Assembly (NCBI GenBank): GCA_947685225.1
Contig: CANTUV010000009.1
Location: 124,001-188,000, forward strand
DNA from: Garcia nutans
Lineage: Eukaryota > Streptophyta > Magnoliopsida > Malpighiales > Euphorbiaceae
Length of the DNA: 64,000 nt
Direction of reading: 5' to 3'
Position 1 is the stretch's first letter. The number at the start of each line of letters is the position of its first letter. This document shows positions 36,501 to 49,296 of the stretch, piece after piece. The notes beneath the pieces are model-generated. The model saw only the letters and a list, made by a program, of their open reading frames with translations. It made no database searches and was not told where the DNA came from. The position numbers were made by a program, and so were the translations under genes.

Positions 36501-39500
36501 TGCAATTTCAAATCAGGAGTTTTCAGAGGTGAGTAAAGATAACACCTTTTTCTTTTCTTTTCTTTTTTTTTTTTAGAAATGAATAAAGACATACATATAG
36601 ATGCTTATCTTGTTGAGTTTTAACTGTTAATAATTATTTTCTTGTGAATCTTACAGTTGTATAGAAGCAACGTTTTATGCTCTCAATTATAAAGTTTTTA
36701 TGTATTATATGGATAGATGAATATGTTGCTTTCTTGAAATTTTTTGATTTGGGGCTTATAAGGTTGAAGTTTCTTGCTCTTTATTCTTTGCTAGCTTCTC
36801 TTTATTTTTCTTTTCCCTCCAATTAGTTCTTTTCTGTGCAGTTGCATCTAGTAGGAGTTATGCAGACATATTTATGAGATGTTTTGTGGATTAGATAATG
36901 GAAAGCAATTAATAGGCAATTAGGGATTTATTCCTGGTGAGTGGTTGTTTGTGTCATGGCCAGCTGTCATGTTATATTTGCTGGTGTTGTGATTCTTTTT
37001 TTTTCTTTTAAGAAAAATAGCTTCAAGAAAAGGTATATATAGGGGGGTTATAATAGTCATAACCTTAAAGTTTAATACTCTGGGTGTTATGCCAGTAATG
37101 GACCATTTTATTGAGGATTCTTTATTTATCTGTCGCAAAATGGTTTATGATGTAACATTAGGTGAGAAACCTATCATGTGATGGTTGTTCTTTAGGACCT
37201 TGAGTTAGCAGAGCCCCCCTTAAGTCCTATTCACAATTCTTGATTTAACATGGTATAGTATTATGCTGGATATATACTTTTGTTGACTAGTAATTGTGCA
37301 TTTCCTGCATCTCCCTAACCATATTTTTATGCTGTCTAATGTCACAGTATTCTTGCTTGTCTTAGTTAGTTGTCTAGGTTGTTGATATGTATGTTTTTTA
37401 TTTTTAGCACATAAATTGCGTAAGTGTTTATGTTATGAACTGAATATACATGCTAGCAATGCATATTTTTGCTTTTGGATTCATCTATGTCACATGGGAC
37501 ATTCTTGAGCAAGCAAGCAATTGCAGCAAATTCAAATGTCTATAGTTTTTCTTCCTTCAATATCTTTACTTGTTCTCTGCTTGTAGAGTTTGTGGTAAGA
37601 GGATGCTCATTTGACTCCATTTTTTATCCTTGTTTATTTTATCTAATTTAACATGCTATAATTTGATGATCAAATTCAAATGTCTCTTGCTTCTGATATC
37701 ATCTATTGAAATGGATCGTTAAGTCATTTTCGAAAAGTGCATTTTATCCTAGCAAGAATTGACAAAAAAATGTATCTGAGAGGTATGTGTTATTATCTGC
37801 ATAAAGAGAAAAGATCCAATGTCTAAGGCATCATGCATTTGACTATGCTGGTTATGCCCATATACATGAAATTATAAAAGGTTTTATGCTTCCTGAACAT
37901 TTCACAGTGGGCCACTTGCTGGGTGGTAGCAAGTGTTGGAGGATCATTTTTTATGTGGCCCTACTATTATGATTGCCTTCTTGAGATCACCATGCAACTA
38001 ATTGGATAGAATTGCTAACTAATCTTGCCCTTTGTTGATTGAGTTGTTGTAGTAGGTGTATCATTTGCATTCCTCTTTTTTATTTGAATCATGTGATGAT
38101 ATGTGCACTACTACATTTTATATAATTACATAGACCTATTGGACAACCAAGGGACTACCAGATCAGGTTATAACTTGGAACCTTATTAAACAAAATATAA
38201 AAGTTTCCTCTGGTCTTGATGTGCTAATTATACTTCCAGGAAGAATGCAGACATTTACGCATGAGCATAAAATGTGGCCTTATCAAACAGTTGAAAGTGG
38301 TGAGTGATTCCACAATGTTCATGTCTGTATTCCAGCTTAAATTTGTTTATCCTCTTATCAAATTTAAACTTTTTCTTGGATATAGGGTGAGATTAAGGAT
38401 AGAGCGATGGCACTCCAACCCATCAAAGCTAGTGATGTGAGTTTCTTTCCAGTTAGTTTCATTGCATAAATATTAACAGAAATTCCTGTTTTAAACTTGA
38501 AACTTTGTTATGGTGTCATAATGATATTCATGTGATCACTGAACTCTCTCTTGGGCATGACCCTTTTATTCTGATTCAGTGGCTGGAAGCAGAGATATTA
38601 CGGCTTAATGATTTTCGTGATCGAGCTAGTGAAAAGGGACATAGGAAGGAATATCCTTTGCTGTATGATACTGTTATGATTCCTCATGTTGTTTGGATTT
38701 TTCCATGTTTGATTAACAATTCACTGGTCTTTATAAGCAATATCTAGGCAGATATGTTCAAAATTCACATCAGGGAAAAATTTTCAACTACATATATTTT
38801 GTTTGTAACGAATTTTTCAATTGGGGGTGATGGTGGTTAGATGGATCATTTGGTCACAACTTGAGAAGGCGGGGGTGGTAAGGTAGCTAGTCACTTTTCC
38901 AGAAAACTTCGGCTCTATTTTTTGTTCTATAGTTTTCTGAAGTTATTTCATGCTTCCCAGCTAGGGACTTTGGTTACACTTGTTTGTGATCTATGTTACT
39001 TGTTGATTGGCTGCTACTTCATTCTGTTGCTACATTTAAATACTATATTTTGATAGATCACATAGAGGGTTTTTCTATGGGTGGAAGAGGACTTGGGCTG
39101 TTATTGCATGCACTGCAACAGCTGCCTTTTTTGCAAATTTTTTTCCGTTTCTCCTTTCCTCTTGTAATCAAACAAAGGGTGGGATACATTAACTGCTGAA
39201 ACTTATGAAAAACTTGGTATTCTTTGTCAAGAATAGTTCCTTGACTATGATGGCACGCTTAGAGAATGCGTGGAGAAATTAGAGCTTCTGAAGTCACCAA
39301 GTGAACGTCAGCACAGGCTGCTTGAGATTCCCATTGTCCATGCAGACCCAAATATGGATCAAGGCGATGATTCCGAAGAAGATGCTGGGGAATCTAGTGA
39401 AAATAAAGAAGGTCCTCATTATTGAAATGTGGAAGTGAAACAATTTGTGGTGGTTATCTTGCTTGAAATTTTCTACTCAGAAGCTTTGATTGGTGATAAA

Positions 39501-42218
39501 CTGTTAACCTTTCATGCAGGTGATAATATGAGACCAAGAAATACTGATGTTGGCAGAAAGGACACAGATCTCAATTGTCCGGTAAGAGAAGATTTGAATG
39601 ATGTAGGAAACAGGGCGCAAATCAATTTAGCTACTGCCTGCGAGCAAACTAGAAACACACACACAACATTTTACGTGGACAGGGATGGTACTACTCGGGT
39701 TCATGAGAGAGTGAGTGAATCCACATGGGGCCAGGGAGGGGAAGCTCTTGGGCTGAACAGTGAGCATACGTCAAAGAACCAATTTGGTCCTCCTGGCACA
39801 GCAAAGGGTGATTGGAATAGTCAGGCAGAAGTACGATCTGAATCACTTCCTGGGGTTGCATCAGCTGTTATACCACCTCCTCTTTCTTCAGAGGGAGAGC
39901 AATCTGGCTGTGATTTTGGGACAGAAAAATTGTGGCACTATCAAGATCCATTTGGGAAAATTCAAGGACCGTTTTCTATTCTGGAGCTGCATAAATGGAG
40001 TATAAGTGGGCTTTTTCCTCTTGATTTTAGGGTATGGAGGATAAATGAGAAGCAAGATGACTCTATTCTTTTGACTGATGCATTGGTTGGTGGGCTCCCA
40101 AAGCAACACCTACAGCCTGGCAACAGCCATTTACAGCCTCAGGAAGCAACTGCTGTCTCTAATAACACAGGCAAAACGTGGGAAAATGGGCTGAGTCATC
40201 ATGACAGCAAATCAGAGCAAAATGATGTATGTGTCCATGGTGTTGGGAACAGTGACATTATAAGGAGTAATAATGGGTTAGGCTCCTATTCTTCCACATG
40301 GACTAGGACTGTGGATGTTGCAATGACCAAAGATGCACGGGCTCAATGTTTATTACAGGGCTGGGAGTTGTCCAATGATGGCAAATCTTGGGCTGGTCAG
40401 TCCCAGATTTGTGGTTCCATTCCCTCAACTTCATCTTCTGGTAAGCTTGTTGAAACTCCGTCCCTTAGAGTAAGAGAGACGCGCGGGGATGAAACATGGA
40501 GTTCCAATCCAAGTAATGGAGATAGTAATTCACACAGGAACATTGATGGTGCAACTAATCTCAAAGAGAGTGATGAGAAAGGAGACCGGGCTGACAGTGA
40601 GGGTCAATCAAGCCAATCCTCTGGACAGAACTGGAGGCCTCAACCTATTAACAGTTCCTCAAGTAGATGGGACTCCAACTCTGGTTTTGCGTCTGTGTCG
40701 AAGCCGATTGATAAATCTGAAAAGAATCAGGAAATTGATTTCTCGGATCTGCTGAGTCCAACACCAAAGCAAAGCCATCGAGATTTGAAAGGCCAGGCTG
40801 CTGAAAACAAACCGTCTATTACTTCCAATGTTCCTGTCCAGGATTCAGGACCTAGCTGGAGCACCGCTTCCAGTTTAGTGGTTGGTGGAGGACAGCTTCG
40901 AGAAGTTGCTGGTGAATGGGGTGGCTACTCTCCTCACAGCAAACCTTCTGTTGAGGAATGGGACTCGAATATTGTGTCTGCATCTTCACTGAAACCAACT
41001 GAAGGGGGCAGTGATCATGCTGCTACACCAACTTCAGGAAATGGCCCTTTTGCCCATTCTTCCCCAACCCATCCAACAATTGATGCTTCGGGTTGGCAGC
41101 CGATTGTTCCTGAACCCAATGAGTTCTGCTCTTTAGTCGATGAATCTGTTTCAGATCTGCTAGCTGAAGTTGAAGCAATGGAGTCTCTTGGTGGCTTGCC
41201 TTCTCCTACTTCAAAAATGAGCTGCGGCGGGGATTTGACGCCAGGTTCTGATAATGATTGCTTTAGCCCTGTTGAACCATTTAGTCCAGCACCTGATCCA
41301 GGGAAAAGTGATGCATTGAGCTCTACTGGTGATATGCAAATGCCCACTCAGTTGCCTGTAGCTGACGTAGTACTTAGGCTATCTCACACGCCATCTCAGC
41401 CAAGTATAACAGATGAACCACTTGCGGTATCTCAAATGCCTTCTCAGTTGTCAATGGCTCATAAACCTCATCAGTTATCTCAGTTGCCACCACACTCCGT
41501 TGCCCAAGATGAGCCACTTAGGACATCTCCAATGCCTGCTCAGTCCACTTTAACAGAGGAGCCGCATGGGTTATTGCAGACTGGTATTCTTGATGCACCA
41601 AAAAGCTTTTGTGGGCATTCATCAAGTAGTGCTGAAGTGATGGGAGATCCCAAGCGCAGCAATGTTTCTGTTAACCAGTGGGAATTACGTTCAGAAATAG
41701 AACCACTTGCATCATCAACTGTTAACCAAGGTGAAGCTGGTGCAAACATTCGGGCTCGTACTTCATCAGTTGGCCAATGGGAAGCTAGTTCTGATGTCCA
41801 ACATCCTGCATCATCAACTGCAGATGCTGGTTATGGGAATGTAAAGGGAAATGTGAGCTCAAACCGTGGACTTTCTCAAGGAAATACAAACGCGATATGG
41901 GGAACTGGTCATGGGTCAGTTCAGCAACAAGCTAGTTCAAATTCAGCCATTTCTACTGGGAATCCAGGCAGTTGGGGAAGCCAACCAAGGTATGGTGGAG
42001 ACAACAGATATTCCAGTCCAAGAGACCATCGCAATTATTTTCAAGGACGGGATTCAGGTTTTGGTAGGGATAGATCTTCATGGAATAGGCAGCCGACATA
42101 CGGTGCTGGAAATGGTGGAGGTTCTTTCAAGCAGCCAAGTAAAGGGCAGCGAGTATGTAAATTTTATGAAAATGGGTACTGCAAGAAGGGGGCATCCTGT
42201 AGTTATTTGCACCCATGA
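33519..42218 (+). CDS. C3H44: PHD-SWIB-Plus3-GYF-CCCH zinc-finger protein, C3H44/NERD type
   Basis: Ten exons: 33519-33964, 34266-34345, 34746-34933, 35300-36263, 36401-36528, 38240-38299, 38386-38436, 38580-38650, 39257-39411 and 39520-42218. Phases agree throughout and give 1613 residues. Order: a Q-rich start, an AT-hook-like KRKRGRPPR, a PHD finger (VCFICFDGGSLVLCDRRGC, then CSGCQKASHYMCYTC; about 133-236), SWIB (TSWATKELLELV ... GHLEMLKLLEDHFL; about 365-440), Plus-3 (LKRDLMETLMDD, GSFVRI; about 505-640), GYF (LWHYQDPFGKIQGPFSI; about 850-905), a long Ser-rich linker with many Trp, and a C-terminal CX7CX5CX3H finger (CKFYENGYCKKGASCSYLH). It matches Arabidopsis C3H44 (At3g51120). Its paralogue NERD links histone H3 and AGO2 in siRNA-dependent silencing, so nuclear chromatin work is expected. 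All sites are GT-AG except intron 8, which is AT-AC. No lesions seen. Confidence 0.95.
38651..39256 (+). other. U12-type AT-AC intron in C3H44
   Basis: The donor ATATCCTTT starts at 38651 right after AAGGA. TTCCTTGAC at 39237-39245 matches the U12 branch-site consensus. The intron ends ATGGCAC at 39256, 11 bases after the branch motif. Splicing there joins AAG-GA to G-CTT-AGA, giving KELRE, as expected in this family (RKELRECVEKL). A GT-AG alternative keeping the frame is not visible. Three independent consensus elements make this a strong minor-spliceosome intron. Confidence 0.93.
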
Positions 42219-43277
42219 TGTTAGATTCCAGTTTCCACGTAATTGTTGTGCATTTGATTCTGTAATCATCAATTGTATTAGGAAAGATTGCCCATGTCAA
42301 TGTTCTAATTTAACATGTAATAGTATCGAAGTGGCATAATATTTTTGTTCTTTGGATAGGCAGTTTAGAGCTGCATTTTGCAGCGGATACAAATTCTTTT
42401 CTCGTGTCTGGGCAATGCAATGCAGATTGTATCTTAGGAACTCCTCTTTGGCACATGCGGTTGCAGCAATTGTAGCTTTACTTTGAATTATGCAACAGTA
42501 AATTTTGTGCTTAAAGTGCTCGATCTTTTTGTTGTTCTCTATATAATCAGTAATGAGGGTTGTATGCAGCCTCTTTGGACAGAACTTGAACGCACTAATT
42601 CGAATAAGAATGTACTTGCATTGCATAGGTGATTTTGCTCCAAACTTATTCTCTTAGTGAAAAATTGTTATAAAATATTAATTGAAAATCACTAAATTTA
42701 ATTTTCAAAAGCGTCCAAATTGACATTTAGGAGAGTATTTCTCGTAGAATGTTTTGCTGAAAACCGAATGGAAGAAATGATGAGATAATAATCTATTCTT
42801 TCTTATTTTGGTGGTTGTTTTAGGAAACATGATCATATGTTGTCTATTGTAATGACTAATGACAAATGAGTACTACTATATAATTAGATTAGATCAAAAT
42901 GTCATTCAGTCAGTCTAATTAATTATTCAACCCCTTTTTTCGTTTAGGTTATAATGAGATTTGTCTTACTCTACACTTTGATTCTTTAGTCTGAAAATGA
43001 TTATTTCAAGCCACCTAAAATTCTCTATTTGTGCAAATCTCTAAAACTGAAAAAAAGCTAACAATTCACTGCATTAACTAGATTATATATTTTTTTTCAA
43101 AATTATAATTATATATATTACTGATAATATTTTTTTATTCTTAAATGTATAATTTTGTATGTATTTATAAAAAGAAATAAAATTTATATTCATATATTTA
43201 CTGCTAATATTTTACAAAAATAAAATTTTCTAACTTTTAAATAAATGAAATATGTACATAAACATATTTACTGTTAG
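42219..43277. other. C3H44 3' UTR and spacer before the DUF726 exons
   Basis: The first 400 bases are probably 3' UTR. The rest is AT-rich. I searched it for the first exon of the DUF726 gene (an N-terminus rich in Ala, Leu and Gln in relatives) and found none. Confidence 0.5.
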
Positions 43278-43724
43278 GCTTGTCCTTGGCTGATGACCGA
43301 TCGAAAGGGGAGCGAATCAGTAGTAGTAGCAGTAACAGTAGCGACTCTGTCTCTGATGACCCTGATCTTTGGGCACACAAAAACTCGGGTTTGCTCCGAC
43401 CAATTTTCAGGTCTTGATTCATAGTTCATTTCTCCATTTTCGAATAATTTTGAATTTTTTTGCGTGATAATTTTAAGTTTTATTATTTAATTGTTTGATG
43501 TATGGACAGGTTTCTAGATGTTGAGCCTAGTGCATGGACTGGCCTTGAGGAGACTGCTGGCTCTTCTCCAGCTAAACATCATGTTGGATCGGTATGTTCT
43601 TTTTGGGTCCTTCTGTTCTCTTTCTTCAATAAAATTAGGATTCTGCATTATTTAATTTTCAATTATAAGTATTTCTGTTTTAGGGCTTTTAGAAAGACCA
43701 TTTCTTGGTATTATAAGCATCATA

Positions 43725-43803
<79 letters not shown>

Positions 43804-46800
43804 TGTGGTTTTAACTAACAATGCTTTAATATCTCTTAGTTCTTGAGGTTACTCTCTGAAGAAATCGAAGATCCTGACTGTCAAAATTCAGACAAGGAAC
43901 TTGCACTGTCTAAAGCTGTTGATGTTATGGCACAGACCATGGAAACAAATGATTTATCTTCTAAGTCAAAGAAAGAGAAGCATCGGGAGTATGAACATGA
44001 ATGTCGTGAAAATATATCTGCTGCTGAGGTCCAATCCAACTCTGAAGTGGTGAAGCAATCCTTAGAAACTGAACTAGAGAGGGTCAATAATGTGGTTGGC
44101 GCTGGTGAAACTGAACAAGAGAGGGTTAGTAATGTGGTTGATGTTGGTGCAAGTGAACAACAGAGGGATAGCAAAGTGGTTGGTGTTGGTGATGCATGTC
44201 TTACGTCTTGCAGTAGCATTGACGAGAAACCCATTGAAGAGGAGAAAATGCTTAGTTATCATAGGAAAATAACAGTTCTTTTTGAGCTTCTTTCCGCTTG
44301 TCTGGCAGATAAACGTGAAAATAATAAAAAATGCACCCGGCGAAGCAAGGGGTATGATGCTCGACATCGTGCAGCTCTGAGATTGCTAGTAACTTGGCTT
44401 GATATCAAGTGGATAAAAATGGTATTTACATATAGCTAACCATTCGTTATCTTCCTCACACTGATATCTTGATTCTACGTCTTCCTTTTGTTATATAATC
44501 CTGAAATGACAATACAAATCAGAGTTTGCATCTGTAACTGATATATTATGGATTTCTGGCCCTCCAAGTTATGATTTATGGAAAGATAATATTTTCTTAC
44601 CTCCTGTTTGGTAGAAATATGGATTTTCATTTCCCACTTCTATATTTTAGATTCATTTATATCTAGCGGAGAGAATTGGGCAATAGGTGCAAATAACTGT
44701 TCTGCAATATTTGCTTATGAACTTGGCCACAAACGCTTGGTATTTTAATTTAATGAATATGCTGTTTAAAGAAAGTAAGAAATAGAAAAAGAATGATCCT
44801 ACTTTATACTCTTATTTTCATTCTAGAAAGAAAGCTATATATTCTTATTTTTCCAAATGGTCTATAACTGAGAAAAATGTGTCAGATCTTCTAGTCTAAG
44901 TTATTGCTGTGATTATTGTTAGATGAAAAATTTTCTTTGCAGGAAGCTATTGAAACAATGGTTGCTTGCTCTGCAATGGCTGTTGCAAAGGAGGAAGAAG
45001 TGAAGGCAGAAGCAAGTCAATCAGCTGAAAGTCAGTGGGCTAAATGGAAGCGTGGTAGTATCATTGGTGCAGCTGCAATAACTGGAGGAACCCTGATGGC
45101 TATTACTGGAGGTGTGAAACCCTCATAATTTCCCCATATCAGATTAACTATTCTACATTAACCATAGAAAAATTGTATCATCTTTTTTTAAAGTGGTTTT
45201 GACTTTTCTTTTCTTGGATTTTTAAAATATACAACAGGATTAGCTGCCCCAGCAATTGCTGCAGGATTCAGTGCTCTAGCTCCAACATTGGGCACTATTA
45301 TTCCTGTGATTGGAGCAAGTGGATTTGCAGCTGCGGCGGGTGCTGCAGGAACAGTTGTTGGTTCTGTTGCTGCATCATTCGGAGGTAGATAGTTAGTCAC
45401 AGTATTTAGGCCTTTGAAAGATTTCCCTCTAGCTTATTTCATCTTACTTGTACTTGCATGGACAAAGGAGACATCTTTGACTTGTCACTGTGGTCTAGTT
45501 TGTGCCTGCTGAATGTATGCTTTAAGAATATTTTTGTATGATCTTTTGGGCATTCACTTCATCTTTGATATGCATCCGATTATCTTTGAGGAGGGATGTG
45601 TCAAGCTTGTACATGACTTCTGTTAAGAGAAACTGTGTTATTTTTGCTAACAAAAGTTATGAATATATGCATAGTTATCCAGTTTTATTTATCTCTGGCT
45701 CTTTTCCTTCTGAGTACCATTGTATTGATGCATATACTCAAATTGATTGTGCCTTGATCCATTCTAGCTCGGGTTGGCTATATGGATACTTCATTCTGCC
45801 TATTTTATGGTTGAATCAATAATGCCCCCTATTGCATATTAATCAGGTCCATTCTCTGAGAAGGTGACTAAATGTCACACTGGCTGTCTCATACTACAGT
45901 ACTCCTTCCTTACCTTGGCTAAGGACTTGCTACATGTTTTATGATCTAATTGACAGTGAATCATTCATTAGTGAAGTTGCATCATGGTAAACAAATAAAG
46001 CTATGTGTTTGATGTTCTCATAAAATGACTTGGGTTGATAATCTAGTAGTTGCTGTGAAAATTTATATCTATAGCAAAATTCTCAACCTTGCCTTCAATT
46101 TTTTTTTTAATTTTTTTTATAGATTTTAATCTTGACTTCAAATAAAAAAATGCCATGTGGATCTGTTAATTCCTACTGCATGGTGAGAGATGATTTGCTC
46201 AAACTTCCATACATAATGGCGAGATCTTCTTTTATACAATCATTTTTAGTATCTGGGTTAAAAAAACAATTGTATGTTCGCAAATTGTTTGATTCTGACC
46301 TCTTAATTTGCTCATATGGTGGAGAATTTACTATTCTTTCCTGTTGTCACATTTATCCAAGCCAGCTGCTGGAGCTGGGCTGGCAGGTACCAAAATGGCA
46401 AGGAGAACTGGAAGTGTTGATGAATTTGAGTTCAAAGCTATTGGAGAAAATCATAACCAAGGCGTAAGTTTGTAATCCACTCTTCTGTTACTCTCATCCA
46501 CTATGGGTGCATTTTATCTGTGTCAAGTTACCTGTGTAAGTTATGAAGCTAAACTTAAATTCCAATTGATCTTTCAGCGACTAGCAGTTGGGATTATGGT
46601 CTCTGGATTTGTATTTGATGAGGAAGACTTTGTAAGGCCTTGGGAAGGACAAAATGACAATTTGGAGCGGTATGGACATGTACACTGCCTTGCTTTATGT
46701 TGGAAAATTTCCTTATATTTTTATTCATCTGAATCCAAAATATAAGCTGATACTTCTACAATTAAATAGTAAACATATGCAATTTTCTTTTGGACTGTTG

Positions 46801-49296
46801 TTTTTTCCGTTTCTTCAGGTAAATATTCTACCTGATTTATTGTTTGCTCAGAATTTATATATATTGAACAAGTAAATGTTGATCATAAAATAGTCAGCAA
46901 GCTATTGTCAGTTAAAAGGGTATCCTGCCCATGGATTTTATCTGTCTTGCATATGTTCCTTAAATTTCATTTCTTGTTATGCCTTATGATATATCTCCAT
47001 AATGAGCTATTGTTTGTTGGTAAAAAGTTGAATTTGAACAATATTCTTGAGTAACAGTGTGATATTTGGGCAACATCAGACCTAAAGGTTTTGTTTTGAG
47101 AAATGAATTGTTTAGTCCTTTGTTCCAAAACGGAAGTAACTTGTTGAATGTTTATGATGTTCAAAATGAATTTTATGGGGCTTGTATCTCATGAATAATA
47201 TACTTTTTAGGTATGTGCTACAGTGGGAATCTAAGAATCTTATTGCAGTGAGCACTGCAATTCAAGATTGGCTCACTTCAATTAATTGGTTTGCACCTGA
47301 TGGCTTTTGGTGTTTTTAACTGCTAATTTTAGTGATTACATTTGGGTGTATTGTTGACATTTCTGATGCTTGCTTTAGGAATTGCATTGGGGTTAATGAA
47401 GCAAGGTGCAATGATGACTGTGTTAAGTACACTTTTAACTGCATTGGCCTGGCCAGCAACATTACTTGCAGCTACTGATTTTATAGATAGCACTTGGACA
47501 ATTGCTATTGACAGGTTAGCTTCTCTTTTATGGATTGTAAGCAGTGTACTTAAGACAATCAGAGGGAAAGAAATTCCTTCCAATTTGAATAATTTCCTGT
47601 TCTGCACATAATAGGCACCCTAAATTAGGTTCCTAAAATAAATAGGTTATAAAGGTAGTAGTAATGGAACTGGCTGGGATGATTTGTGATCTTTGCAACT
47701 GAATTTGTATTGTCTGCTTCTAGATCGGACAAAGCAGGGAAACTACTAGCTGATGTACTATTGAAAGGGTTGCAAGGGAACATGTAATCATAATTTAAAA
47801 TGTTGTCATTCTAGTGCCTGAAATTTTCCTGAAACATGAAAAAGAATCTAATAATTTCTGTATTTGACCTTTTTGCAAATCTTTCGGGCCTGTGACACTT
47901 GTGGGTTACTCACTTGGAGCTCGAGTGATTTTCAAGTGTCTTGAGACATTGGCTGAGACTGAACATAATGGTATGCACATTAGTAATACTTAAAATGAGA
48001 TAAAATCCAAGTGCAATCCTTATGTGATTATTATGCACACTGGCGGCTGAACTGGTAGAAAGAGTTGTTCTTCTTGGAGCACCTATCTCTATTAAAGATG
48101 AGAGGTGGGAAGCTGCAAGAAAGGTGATTAGAGTTCCGGCATTGGAAGCATTCTCTGTTGTTTCTTCATGAATATTCTCTAGCTGCTTAGTTCAATAATT
48201 ATCATCTTGAAAACCTTAGTTAGCTTCTGCTGTTTTCCAGATGGTGGCTCGGAGATTTATAAATGCTTACTCCACAAATGATTGGATCCTTGGAGTTGTT
48301 TTTCGTGCAAGGTACATGTTGTATGTGGGGGCAATAGTGGAGAGTTTATCTGTGCGATTGACACAGCATATGTCTATAACCATTAAATAATTCAATAAAT
48401 GCTAAAACATCTAGCTGATTTGATGAATTAATATCCAATAAATTATATGAGGATTCCACTTTAGTGGGTTCAATTTGGCTCCACCAATTAAGCAAACATG
48501 TGGACACTTTAGTTTATTTTTCTGTAATCAAGCGGTACTCAACTTGCTCAGATTAGAAACTTTCCGTTTGGCTGCTGTGAACATTTATTAGGATTACAGA
48601 ATGATTAGTTATGGCTGATGCAGTCTCATTTTCTGGGCAGTATATTAGTATTTCTGACTTTAGGAAGAGGATGTTTGTTTTAGTCGTTAGAGAAATTGTT
48701 TGATTCTTAGGTCAATGTGTTTGATACAGTCAAAAAATCAGTAGCTTGTTGGTGCAGAAATGCAACAACAATTGTAAATATTGATTTCCACCTGTTTTCC
48801 GCCCCGAGCATGTTAGGCAGTCTATACTATCTGCTGTAGATTATGAAATTCGTTGTAGTTCCATCTGGGTCCAATTTGAATGCTTTTACAATTGATTTAA
48901 TTTTTTGTTTAGTTTAGTTAAAATGAACTTTGAAATTGAGAATTTTTATGAGAACCAAGTGCTTTGTATTTAAACAGCCTACTTACTCAAGGGTTAGCCG
49001 GAATTCAACCGATTGATGTCCTGGGAATTGAAAATGTATGAGTTTTCTCTCTCTTTCCTTCGATTTTTTTTGTTCCCCAACATCATAGTGTGGCAATTCT
49101 TGCAATTAAATTTATCAAAGAAAGCCAGCCTTTTAAAACCATATGATATGATGCAAGTTTTTATGCTCTGCAGGTTGATTTTAATGATATCATTGAAGGT
49201 CACTCTTACTATCTAAGGGCTACGCAACAGATTTTGGAGCAACTTGAATTGGATGCTTATTATCCTGTTTTTAGAAGCTCCTTCCGTCATAAATAG
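43278..49296 (+). CDS. DUF726 / TMCO4-like alpha/beta-hydrolase membrane protein, with damaged splice sites
   Basis: Visible exons: 43278-43410, 43510-43591, 43840-44421, 44943-45111, 45238-45384, 46366-46463, 46578-46669, 47211-47281, 47379-47514, 47724-47782, 47887-47970, 48047-48123, 48241-48311, 48978-49035 and 49174-49296 (TAG). Key parts: SDDPDLWAHKNSGLLRPIF, LEETAGSSPAKHHVGS, a Gly/Ala-rich hydrophobic region (IIGAAAITGGTLMAITGG to GSVAASFG) likely to be membrane segments, then the DUF726 core (GIMVSGFVFDEEDFVRPW; ALAWPATLLAATDFIDS; VTLVGYSLGARVIFKCLE, a GXSXG nucleophile elbow; VVLLGAPISI). It resembles Arabidopsis At4g36210/At2g18100 and human TMCO4; the substrate is unknown. Oddities: no start exon in view; the donor after 47281 is TT; the donor after 47782 has an extra T before GT; the acceptor dinucleotides before 47887 and 48047 are CG and GG. 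Exon frames are all intact. Confidence 0.85.
43726..43803. repeat. (ATT)n microsatellite in a DUF726 intron
   Basis: About 26 uninterrupted ATT units, ending some 36 bases before the splice acceptor at 43839. Long pure tracts like this are usually length-variable between individuals. Confidence 0.97.

Noticed and set aside
38505..38747. Open frame running through C3H44 exon 8 into the intron
   Set aside because: It includes exon 8 but continues across the ATATCCTTT donor. The conserved protein resumes only at 39257.
41015..41749. Minus-strand open frames of 69-110 codons
   Set aside because: Shadows of the large last exon of C3H44.
45538..46467. Possible extra exons in the DUF726 gene
   Set aside because: Only 46366-46463 is homologous. 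The rest of these open frames is intron read-through without family similarity.
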